This document shows positions 7,229-15,024 of a stretch of 64,000 nucleotides of DNA, in pieces. The notes beneath the pieces were generated by a model, which had not been told where the DNA came from, did no database searches, and saw only the letters and a program-made list of their open reading frames with translations. The position numbers and the translations under genes are program-made. The DNA is from Chitinophagales bacterium (GTDB lineage: Bacteria; Bacteroidota; Bacteroidia; Chitinophagales; CAIOSU01). The first letter of the stretch is position 1; each line of letters starts with the position of its first letter. The stretch lies in the NCBI GenBank assembly GCA_026003335.1, contig BPHB01000001.1, forward strand, positions 1,076,591-1,140,590, written 5' to 3'.

Positions 7229-9901
7229 TTGTCCATACACCCAATCCTGAAAAAAGCATCTGCGATGAGAGACCCTAAAGCTTCCAACTTTTGCTATTAC
7301 CCGTTTTTCCAGATTTTGCTTTCCGCTGACGGCCACTATAAGCCTTGCAGCAAACACCGCGACATCATTACGCATAAGGGAAAAATCCTGAACACCTCCA
7401 ATGCTACATTACAGGATGCCTGGGAGTCGGACTACATGCAGCGGATGCGTGATGACTTTCTGAATAATCGTATGTTTCCCGGTTGCTCGGAGTGCTGGCG
7501 CATGCAAAAAATGGGACTACGATCCATGCGCTATGATTCCTATCAATACAATATTTCGGAGCAACAGGTAGCCAACCCCGTAAAACCGGTACGTGTGGAG
7601 CTGAACTCTTCCAATATCTGTAACCTGAAGTGCAGGTTGTGCTCTCCTAACGCATCTACCCAATGGCTGCCGGAGTTTAAGAAGTTTTACAACTCCAGAG
7701 AAACTACGCACATCAACCTTACACGCGAAAATCTGGAACAGGTAAAGGCATGGGCTGATAATCTGGAAGAAGTCTGCTTTTTTGGTGGGGAACCCCTCCT
7801 GTTTGCTGAAAATCTGGAGCTGATGAAGTTTCTTATCAGCAAGGGAAGGGCAAAGGATGTGGCTTTGCTTTTCAATACCAACGGTACCATCTTTAATGAT
7901 GAAATTGCCCTCATTCTTTCCGAGTTTAAGCGCGTCAGGATTTCTTTCAGCATTGATGACATTGGCAAACGCTTTGAATATCAGCGCTCCAATGCCAAAT
8001 GGGAGCAGGTGCTGGAAAACATCCACTTGGCTTATAACTACTGGAAAAGCCCGCTGTGGAAAAATGTGGAATTCAAAATCTGTCAGTCGTTTTCCATACT
8101 CAATGTATATTACCAGCCTGAATTTTTTGCGTTTTTCAACAAATACTTTCCCGGCCTGGTTGTTTACTGGAACATCATTTACCATCCGTGGGAGTACAAC
8201 GTGCAGATTCTTCCACGACCCGTTAAAGAAATTCTTAAAACACGCCTCAGACAAATCACCACTACATTCCCCTTATCTCATGACGAAACAAAAACCATTG
8301 ATGACCTGATCATATACATGGATCATGACGTTCCTCAGAATTTTGCTGAATTTTTCCGCTACATTAACCGCCACGATGTTTATCGCGGAGAACGCTTTGA
8401 CGAGGTATTTCCTGAGTTTTGGCAAGTTATTGAACCTTACAAACCTGACGACCTGATAATGGGGCAATATGACCCGATGGATGCCTGGATAAGACGAAAC
8501 GAGCCTTATCATCCGGATGTGGATTATATATCCAGGCTGGCTGACGGTGTGGAGACTTACCTGAAAAAGCATTATCCCGATCAGGAAGTTGCTACCAGAA
8601 AACAGCAGTTTTTCAGCAGGATAAACAAGTGCATGCCTGACAAAAACCTGCGTCATTTGCTGTATTATATTTTAACCCTTTCCCGACCCGGAGAGATTTA
8701 CGAAGACATCAATAATACAGATGACGCGCAACTGTCTTTGCTGATCAAACAATCCTTTGCCTATTACTTTGCTGACCATCCATACCCTTACAATCAGAAT
8801 GTGGATTATGCAGAAGCAGCCGGTCTGATTATGAAACGCTTTTTAGTAGAAAGCTATACCGAAACCCAGGCTGAAATTTTATCGCGGGAATTTGTGTCTA
8901 AAGCCCGTCAGAAAATACAAGCATATAATAGTATTGAAACAGAAAATCTCCTGTTCTATACGCTCTTGCATGAAGATTGTGCTACTTTGTATAATGCGGT
9001 AATAGATGCCGGGGATGAAGACTTTTTTATTCTTCTGGATGAAACCCTGACTCGCTATTACCGCAAGCTGAGGCAACCTTATGAGCCCCAACAGTCGTAT
9101 GTACAAGTAATTAAAGACGATCTGAAGTTTTACCTGCTTAAAAATAATCCGGACAGGGAGGCAGAGCAGCAGGTGGAAACATTGCTAAACCGCATTCAGT
9201 CGCTTATACATAAAACAGACAAGCATAACCAAAACAACATATACTACAAGCTATCTCATTTGCCAATACGCAAACTATATCGGCAAATGATTACCGGTTC
9301 CGATGAGCAATGGACAGCGTTTATGCACCAGTTGGTGTATCATCCGGAGGTGGATTATCGTGCAATGTTAGGCGCTGTTATCACCGGTTATCTGCGCAGC
9401 CGCGAAAATGGTCATTCTGTGCAGCTGAGTGAACGGTTTATCAGGCGCCTGGAGGAGAGGCTGCAGAGCTATCGCGGGATTGAGGCGAAAAACCTGCTAT
9501 TCTTTATCCTCATGCAGGCCAATCCGGAAAAGTTATGGAAGGCAGGGATGCAGGAAGACGCTCATCTTTTTTCCACCTTTCTGAATGAAGCCGTGCGCAA
9601 CTACTACTACCACAACCGAACTGTTTACGACCCGCACGCTAATTATGCGGAAAAATTATCAGCAGCCTTGCGCCTGTTGTTTCGCAAAAGCCATTCTGAG
9701 GCCGAAGCCTCCAGACTTTCAGATACCTTCTTCGCACGTTTGCAGGAAGCAGCCCGGGATTGCGGAATAGAGGATTTAAACAAGGTTTTTTACTTCATGA
9801 CCCACACTCCCATTCATCAGATTTATACAGAAATATCTTCCCTTAGCAACGAGGCACTGAGAGCTAAAATGCAGGAAAGCCTAAAAATGCCTGTAGCCTG
9901 A
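7229..9901 (+). CDS. Radical SAM protein, N-terminal twitch domain, five C-terminal repeats
   Basis: 890 residues in three parts. Residues 20-100 form a SPASM/twitch-like cysteine domain placed ahead of the core (Cys22, Cys40, Cys86, Cys89). Residues 120-345 are the radical SAM core with CNLKCRLC (Cys131, Cys135, Cys138) binding the SAM-cleaving 4Fe-4S cluster and GGEP at 186-189. Residues 427-890 hold five tandem helical modules of 86-97 residues, each opening with a Y-x(5)-Y heptad. The start used is TTG at 7229 because it places Cys22 at the same distance from the N-terminus as in the paralogues at 11580 and 12773; ATG at 7265 is the alternative. It belongs to the N-twitch radical SAM family (known only as a domain architecture; substrate unknown). 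Its TGA abuts the stop of the next, minus-strand, radical SAM gene. Confidence 0.88.
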   Translation: MSIHPILKKASAMRDPKASNFCYYPFFQILLSADGHYKPCSKHRDIITHKGKILNTSNATLQDAWESDYMQRMRDDFLNNRMFPGCSECWRMQKMGLRSMRYDSYQYNISEQQVANPVKPVRVELNSSNICNLKCRLCSPNASTQWLPEFKKFYNSRETTHINLTRENLEQVKAWADNLEEVCFFGGEPLLFAENLELMKFLISKGRAKDVALLFNTNGTIFNDEIALILSEFKRVRISFSIDDIGKRFEYQRSNAKWEQVLENIHLAYNYWKSPLWKNVEFKICQSFSILNVYYQPEFFAFFNKYFPGLVVYWNIIYHPWEYNVQILPRPVKEILKTRLRQITTTFPLSHDETKTIDDLIIYMDHDVPQNFAEFFRYINRHDVYRGERFDEVFPEFWQVIEPYKPDDLIMGQYDPMDAWIRRNEPYHPDVDYISRLADGVETYLKKHYPDQEVATRKQQFFSRINKCMPDKNLRHLLYYILTLSRPGEIYEDINNTDDAQLSLLIKQSFAYYFADHPYPYNQNVDYAEAAGLIMKRFLVESYTETQAEILSREFVSKARQKIQAYNSIETENLLFYTLLHEDCATLYNAVIDAGDEDFFILLDETLTRYYRKLRQPYEPQQSYVQVIKDDLKFYLLKNNPDREAEQQVETLLNRIQSLIHKTDKHNQNNIYYKLSHLPIRKLYRQMITGSDEQWTAFMHQLVYHPEVDYRAMLGAVITGYLRSRENGHSVQLSERFIRRLEERLQSYRGIEAKNLLFFILMQANPEKLWKAGMQEDAHLFSTFLNEAVRNYYYHNRTVYDPHANYAEKLSAALRLLFRKSHSEAEASRLSDTFFARLQEAARDCGIEDLNKVFYFMTHTPIHQIYTEISSLSNEALRAKMQESLKMPVA
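8507..9898 (+). repeat. Five tandem protein-level repeats in the radical SAM tail
   Basis: The modules begin at residues 427 (YHPDVDY), 521 (YNQNVDY), 618 (YEPQQSY), 704 (YHPEVDY) and 800 (YDPHANY). Each has a helix, a Phe/Leu-rich R-I or R-L position near the middle, an N-L-x-F/Y-x-I/L segment and an L/I-Y-x(n)-D/E ending. The repeats are diverged, so this is old duplication rather than a recent nucleotide repeat. A sixth copy forms the C-terminus (residues 433-518) of the neighbouring minus-strand radical SAM protein. Confidence 0.75.
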
Positions 9902-11458
9902 TCAGCGCCCGACTACTTTGTGTATGGCATTGCGTAGCTCTTCGTCCGAAAACCGCATAACGTCAGCATAAACCACATCTATCGGAGTACAACTGATGTG
10001 GAAGTAAAGTTTGTTTCTGTCTGCATCAGGAAAATGCAGCTCTAATATCCCACGGATGCGGCTGAAGAAGGCCTCGCAGTTTTCTTCATCACCGGGCTTA
10101 CCCTTCATAAAATTCTCCAAAGCGCTGCGCACCAAAGCTTCATAATCGATTTCCGGCTCAAAAGAGGGCAGCTTTACCGATGTAACGGTGGGTTCCGCTT
10201 CTGGCTCGCTTTCTTTCTGAACGTTTCGGCAGGAAGCAGGTTCCTCGGCACCAGACTGTCTTTCAGGAAATCGTTGCATCGGTATAATTTCATCACGCGG
10301 ACGGGTTAGATTGGTTATTCGGGCATTTTCCAGATACACGAGGAAATCATCAAAGCAGCGTTTATTATTTTGCTGAGCAAAAGTATGTACAGGAAAACTT
10401 TCGTTCTTTAGCTCATCCTGAATGGCGGCAAGCTCTTCGGAAGGCAGATTCCATAATCCAAACTGAGGCGGAGTTTTCAGATAACTGACGTAAAGAATGG
10501 CATCCAGGTCATTGCAAAAACGAATAATCTTTGGAAACTCGCGCCAGTTAATACGCATTAATGTGAAACTGATAACGAGATTTTTCTTTCTTCTCCGGCA
10601 ATAATCATTAAAGTACTCTATATTCTGCATTACTACTTCGTGCCGTGTATGAACACGTATGGACTCCAGTGGTTCCTTATCGGGTGAATCCATTGACACG
10701 GCAAGATCAAAGTTGCCCCGTTCAAGCATCGCTTTAATCCGGTCATCCAGAGTGGTGCCGTTGGTTATTACAAATATTTTGATACCCGGATTAAGACTAA
10801 GCATACGATCCCATATCTTGTAATAAATGGGAATAAGCAAAGGTTCACCGCCATAAAACTTGGCTTCTTTCAGGTGCGGTATAAATTCATCCAGTTGTTC
10901 CACAAATGCATCATCATAGGGGCTTTTTATGGGAGGCAGCTTATCACGGTTTTTGCGGATGGAAGAGGATACCTTGCCATTACACATCACACACTCCAGA
11001 TTGCAGGTATTACTCAGCTCAAATTCAAGCACTCGCGGATAGGTATAATCCTGAATATCACTGTACACATCAAAAACCAATGGCTTGAGACCCGAAAATT
11101 TTCTGTTTTCAAAAAAATATTTACAGTGCTTGCACCCATAAGAGAGGTCATTGTGCAACATATGTTCACGCAACCGCTTTCCCTCTTCGCTGTCAAACCA
11201 CATCTGCCGGATGCTCTGCTGCGGATAACGTCCCAGCACTACTTTCTGATTATAGGCACAGGCAAGCACCCGTCCTTCAAAAGAGAAGGACATGTTGCTG
11301 AACGGTACATAGCAGAACAATTTGCGTGGACCTGCAGGCCGAAACTGATTATATGCGCGATAGATTTCCGGATTCAGCGGCTGATAGCCGCTATCGGAAG
11401 CAGCTGACACTTCCGTGCCCGCGGCACCTCCAAACAGTCTTTTGATCCTGGTCAGCAT
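9902..11458 (-). CDS. Radical SAM protein with N-terminal twitch domain and one tail module
   Basis: 518 residues. The N-terminal cysteine domain (Cys49, Cys67, Cys109, Cys112) has the SPASM-like pattern of a first Cys, an E-G-x-V-x-A-C turn, LGRYP, a Trp and a closing C-x-x-C. The radical SAM motif is CNLECVMC at 152-159 (C-x3-C-x2-C), with GGEP further on. A low-complexity Glu/Ser/Pro-rich linker follows around 400-432. Residues 433-518 form one copy of the helical module found five times in the neighbouring 890-residue protein. The gene is convergent with that neighbour with no base between the stop codons, and diverges from the 11580 gene across 121 bp. Substrate unknown. Confidence 0.88.
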   Translation of the reverse strand: MLTRIKRLFGGAAGTEVSAASDSGYQPLNPEIYRAYNQFRPAGPRKLFCYVPFSNMSFSFEGRVLACAYNQKVVLGRYPQQSIRQMWFDSEEGKRLREHMLHNDLSYGCKHCKYFFENRKFSGLKPLVFDVYSDIQDYTYPRVLEFELSNTCNLECVMCNGKVSSSIRKNRDKLPPIKSPYDDAFVEQLDEFIPHLKEAKFYGGEPLLIPIYYKIWDRMLSLNPGIKIFVITNGTTLDDRIKAMLERGNFDLAVSMDSPDKEPLESIRVHTRHEVVMQNIEYFNDYCRRRKKNLVISFTLMRINWREFPKIIRFCNDLDAILYVSYLKTPPQFGLWNLPSEELAAIQDELKNESFPVHTFAQQNNKRCFDDFLVYLENARITNLTRPRDEIIPMQRFPERQSGAEEPASCRNVQKESEPEAEPTVTSVKLPSFEPEIDYEALVRSALENFMKGKPGDEENCEAFFSRIRGILELHFPDADRNKLYFHISCTPIDVVYADVMRFSDEELRNAIHKVVGR

Positions 11459-11507
11459 AAGAGCCCTGTCTTTATCAACACTTTACTAATTTAGCTAAAA
11501 CAGTTGA

Positions 11508-11548
11508 GCAGGTATTCCGGCCACTCATATTTTAAAATTAAAACCTGC
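11508..11548. promoter_or_regulatory. Inverted repeat between divergent radical SAM genes
   Basis: The 121-bp divergent intergenic region contains GCAGGTATT at 11508-11516 and AAAACCTGC at 11540-11548, inverted with one mismatch and a 23-bp spacer. The spacer contains a perfect palindrome, ATTTTAAAAT, at 11529-11538. This could be an operator controlling both genes; no regulator gene is adjacent. Confidence 0.3.
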
Positions 11549-11579
11549 CTTTCAGCCAAAGAAGCAAAAATTTTGTATT

Positions 11580-12761
11580 GTGGCAACACCAGAGCAAATA
11601 AGAAGTTTCAACGCTTCCAGACGCGCAGATACAAGCCAGCTCTGTTATGCGCCCTGGCTGGCACTGAACTTTGACCAGACAGGCAACGTGACCGCCTGCT
11701 GCTTCAATAGAAGACACATTTTAGGCCGCTATCCGGCCAATCGCCTTCGGGAAATCTGGGAGGGCGCAGAAGCCAATGCCCTTCGTCAGGCTATGGCAGA
11801 TTATCGGTTTGATCTGGGATGTCAGAGCTGCGAGCGCATGATTGAGGAAGGCAACTACCAGAGCGTGCTGATCAGTCATTTTGATGATTATTATCCGCTG
11901 ATAGCGCATCGTCTAAACGGCCATAAATCCTGGTTTGACAAATTGTTTAAAACAGCAGGCGCCAGGGCGCTGCCTGACCCTGTGGTTTTTGAATTTGAAA
12001 TCAGCAATACCTGCAATCTGGAGTGTATCATGTGCGGAGGTAAATGGTCATCTGCCATACGCAAAAACCGGGAAAAGAAACCTCAGCCCCCCAATCCGTA
12101 TGACCAGAATTTTGTGGAGGAAGTAAAACAGTTTCTTCCCAACCTAAAACGGGCCAATTTTCTGGGAGGCGAGCCTTTCCTCATAAGCCTGTACTATGAA
12201 CTATGGGAAGCCATTTTGGATATTAATCCTTCCATTGATGTGGCTATAACTTCCAATGGCACCGTGATGAACACACGGGCAAAACGTATTATTGAAAAAT
12301 TACCTCACTGCCGAATTACTCTTTCGGTAGACAGCCTGCAAAAAGAAACCTGGGAGACAATCCGTGTGAATGGCTCCTTTGAGCATCTGCAGGAAACCAT
12401 GGACTACCTTCTTAGAACCGGTAAACTGGTTTCTTTTTCCGTGTGTCCGATGATTCAAAACCGCATGGAAATTCCACACCTGATTCATTTCTGTGCAGAC
12501 AAGCATCTGGATATTTATTTTAATGTTGTTTATGAGCCTCTGGGCGGCAGAATAAAGGGCATTCATCAGGATAACGATGGTGATGGTTTTATTCCGGAAA
12601 CTTCATTGCAGGCGCTCTCTGCAGCAGAACTGGAAGCTCTGATTGCCTATTACCGTACGTTTCGGTTTTCGGGCAGATATCGCCAGCAGCTTGACCACCT
12701 GATTGCCCAATTGGAGGTGTGGATGCAGGCTAAAGCCGGACAACCCGCACCACAAAGCTGA
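11580..12761 (+). CDS. Radical SAM protein with N-terminal twitch domain
   Basis: 393 residues, the shortest of the four paralogues: the cysteine domain (Cys22, Cys40, Cys41, Cys81, Cys84) plus the radical SAM core with CNLECIMC at 145-152 and a GGEP motif, without the extra tail module. The start is GTG at 11580, supported by N-terminal alignment with the 12773 product (both have P-x-x-I/Q-x-x-x-N-A before the first Cys). It is followed after 11 bp by the next paralogue on the same strand, so the two are probably co-transcribed. The core matches the 518- and 531-residue proteins around the cluster site (S-N-T/V-C-N-L-E-C, then S-S-x-I-R-K-N-R). Reaction and substrate unknown. Confidence 0.87.
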   Translation: MATPEQIRSFNASRRADTSQLCYAPWLALNFDQTGNVTACCFNRRHILGRYPANRLREIWEGAEANALRQAMADYRFDLGCQSCERMIEEGNYQSVLISHFDDYYPLIAHRLNGHKSWFDKLFKTAGARALPDPVVFEFEISNTCNLECIMCGGKWSSAIRKNREKKPQPPNPYDQNFVEEVKQFLPNLKRANFLGGEPFLISLYYELWEAILDINPSIDVAITSNGTVMNTRAKRIIEKLPHCRITLSVDSLQKETWETIRVNGSFEHLQETMDYLLRTGKLVSFSVCPMIQNRMEIPHLIHFCADKHLDIYFNVVYEPLGGRIKGIHQDNDGDGFIPETSLQALSAAELEALIAYYRTFRFSGRYRQQLDHLIAQLEVWMQAKAGQPAPQS

Positions 12762-12772
12762 ACACAGATGGT

Positions 12773-14368
12773 ATGCTTTCGCCCGACATTATAAAAGCCT
12801 ATAACGCAGTCCGCAAAACACGCAACAAGTCGCTGTTGTGTCATGCTCCTTTTACCAATCTCAACTTTGAGCAAAACGGCAACGTCACGGCCTGCTGCTT
12901 CAACCGGAAAGAGATTTTAGGGCGCTATCCTGAAAATTCCATTGCTGAAATCTGGAACGGCAAACCCCTCCAATCCCTCAGAGAAAAAATTAAAAGTAAC
13001 GATCTGGATGGCGGATGCAAATTATGCCGCATTCTGCTGGAAAGCGGCAACTACAGCGGGACAAAGGCTATTTACTATGATGAGTATGCACACGAACAAA
13101 GTATAATTGACCGTCTTACTTCTGCGCTGGGCGGCACATTTGACTTTTATCCGAAGGTGTTTGAATTTGAAATCAGCAATGTATGCAATCTGGAATGTGA
13201 AATGTGCAGCGGATATTATTCTTCCGCCATCCGAAAAAACCGGGAAAAGCTGCCTCCCCTGCCTCAACCCTATGACGATGCCTTTGTAGAGCAGGTTGCT
13301 GCATTCATGCCACGCCTCACTGACCTGAAGTTTTTGGGAGGTGAACCTTTTCTCATTGATATTTACTATAAAATCTGGGACAAAGTCGCTGCAATCAACC
13401 CTCAGCTTCGGATACACATCACCACTAATGGAACGGTGTTCAACAATAGGGTGCAAAATCTGCTCAGCAGGCTAAAAGCCGGCTTTGTGATTTCCATTGA
13501 CTCTGTCAATCCGCAGCATTATGAGAAAATAAGGGCAGGGGCACGCTTTGAAAGGGTGATGGATAACTTTCAGAAGTTCCGGGAAATTGCTTTGAAAAAA
13601 AATACATACCTGACCATAGCTGCCTGCGTGATGTCCAATAACTGGCAAGATATTCCGGACATTGTGCGCTTTGCAAATACGCAAAACGTGGCCGTGCACT
13701 TCAACATGGTCTGGAATCCCGGTCATCTTTCCATACGTTTTCTCAGCTATGAAGAAATTGACCGTATCATTGCATACCTGAAAGGACAGCATCTGCATGC
13801 CACCACGCCCGTGGGTAAAAACAATCTGAACAATTTTCAGGAAGTCATTCACACACTGGAATACTGGAAAAAAGAACGCAGCTACACCCGCCTTACGGAC
13901 ATAGCAGGAAACTATCAATTGCATCCTGAATATTTAAGTACTCTACCGGATGCTCCTTCTTCCCGCAAGCTGGCAGCTTTATTGCTTCTGCACTTTCTGC
14001 AAGGTAAGAATGAACCCGTTGCAATAGAAAGCTTACGCGCATTTCTGGGCGAGGAACTCCCCTGTCCTACAGATATTCGTATTGTTTTGTTTGACTACTG
14101 GAGACAGAAAGGCGACCATGACTTTACAGTCATGCTTTTAGATCTTTATCCGCCCCTTTATGCAACACTGATGGGCTCCGATGGCCTGGATGAATTTACG
14201 GAGCGCGTCCGGGAATTGAAATCCCTGCTGATAGACTTCAAACAGCTTCAGGCTGTTGTCAGCGACACTATTGATGACATAGCAAGATATGGTATTCTCA
14301 GGCAGCTGAACATGGTAAAAAATAACGAGGTTGCTACTTTGCAAAAGCACCTGGAAGAAAGCTATTAA
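12773..14368 (+). CDS. Radical SAM protein with N-terminal twitch domain and distinct helical tail
   Basis: 531 residues. The cysteine domain (Cys23, Cys41, Cys42, Cys82, Cys85) is followed by a radical SAM core with CNLECEMC at 138-145 and GGEP. About 150 C-terminal residues (from about 385) are helical, but they do not show the Y-x(5)-Y heptad of the tail modules in the 890- and 518-residue paralogues, so this is either a very diverged copy or an unrelated tail. It starts 11 bp after the stop of the preceding paralogue and is convergent with the CBS gene, 9 bp away. The motif pattern supports a 4Fe-4S radical enzyme; nothing in the sequence fixes the substrate. Confidence 0.87.
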   Translation: MLSPDIIKAYNAVRKTRNKSLLCHAPFTNLNFEQNGNVTACCFNRKEILGRYPENSIAEIWNGKPLQSLREKIKSNDLDGGCKLCRILLESGNYSGTKAIYYDEYAHEQSIIDRLTSALGGTFDFYPKVFEFEISNVCNLECEMCSGYYSSAIRKNREKLPPLPQPYDDAFVEQVAAFMPRLTDLKFLGGEPFLIDIYYKIWDKVAAINPQLRIHITTNGTVFNNRVQNLLSRLKAGFVISIDSVNPQHYEKIRAGARFERVMDNFQKFREIALKKNTYLTIAACVMSNNWQDIPDIVRFANTQNVAVHFNMVWNPGHLSIRFLSYEEIDRIIAYLKGQHLHATTPVGKNNLNNFQEVIHTLEYWKKERSYTRLTDIAGNYQLHPEYLSTLPDAPSSRKLAALLLLHFLQGKNEPVAIESLRAFLGEELPCPTDIRIVLFDYWRQKGDHDFTVMLLDLYPPLYATLMGSDGLDEFTERVRELKSLLIDFKQLQAVVSDTIDDIARYGILRQLNMVKNNEVATLQKHLEESY

Positions 14369-14377
14369 AAGCTTGGT

Positions 14378-14794
14378 TCAGTCCAGAATAACCTTAATCA
14401 AATCATTGGAAGTAACCAAACCCACAAGACGCCCGTCTTCCACTACGGGCAATGCATGAAATTTATTCTGACCAAAAATCTCAGCCACTTTTAAAATAGT
14501 TTCTTTGGGACTGATTATCATAGGATTTTTTGTCATAATATCCTTGAGTTTGAGCTCATGATCCAGCACACGGTCATCAATAACCTTAATGCGCCTGGCC
14601 AGCTCTTCATAGCCCCGTAGAAGATCCTGGGAACTGATTATGCCCAAAACATGGTCATTTTTATCGGTAACCGGCAGATGATGGACATTGTACTTAAGAA
14701 ATAACCGTCTTACCTGTGAAAAGGTATGATTGTCAGCATTGGCAACCACCACCTTCCGCGTCATAATTTTGGCAACAGGTGTTTTTTTATCCAT
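14378..14794 (-). CDS. CBS-domain pair protein
   Basis: About 138 residues from the ATG at 14794 (MDKKTPVAKIM). Upstream in-frame codons continue to 14842, but the region before that ATG looks non-coding. Two tandem CBS motifs are visible: each starts with a K-I/D-I-M-T core, then a helix and an H-x-L-P-V segment, ending in a G-x-V/I-x-S-x-D-L box. Paired CBS domains bind adenosyl ligands such as AMP, ATP or SAM and regulate partner proteins. With no fused catalytic domain, its partner is unknown. Its position next to four SAM-dependent enzymes may be chance. Confidence 0.85.
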   Translation of the reverse strand: MDKKTPVAKIMTRKVVVANADNHTFSQVRRLFLKYNVHHLPVTDKNDHVLGIISSQDLLRGYEELARRIKVIDDRVLDHELKLKDIMTKNPMIISPKETILKVAEIFGQNKFHALPVVEDGRLVGLVTSNDLIKVILD

Positions 14795-14859
14795 AAGTGA
14801 TTTTAATTTTTCCTGTGTAAAGCAATAACAACCTGCCGGCATGATAAATGATAAATGTC

Positions 14860-14991
14860 ATGCCTTTTGCTCCTATTTTTAAAACACCGGCAATCCTGAT
14901 AGCCGGCAACGCTCTTTCCCTTGATAGTGAGGAAAGCCTGTTGTATCAGCAGTATGCCCTTTCAGATACCTCTACCCAACCATTTCAATAA
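14860..14991 (+). CDS. Possible small ORF (43 residues)
   Basis: An ATG-to-TAA frame of 43 residues lies in the 230-bp gap between the CBS gene (divergent) and the next plus-strand gene. The product would be neutral to acidic with a short hydrophobic segment near the start, and has no recognised motif. An inverted repeat (CCGGC...GCCGG) lies inside it. It is listed only because small peptides next to radical SAM genes can be substrates; no leader- or core-like features are seen. Confidence 0.2.
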   Translation: MPFAPIFKTPAILIAGNALSLDSEESLLYQQYALSDTSTQPFQ

Positions 14992-15024
14992 AAGATTATT
15001 CTATCTTGCAATTCCATAATTATT

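Noticed and set aside
7517-8254. 245-residue frame on the minus strand
   Set aside because: It lies fully opposite the radical SAM core of the 7229-9901 gene, whose motifs are certain; the antisense frame has no motif.
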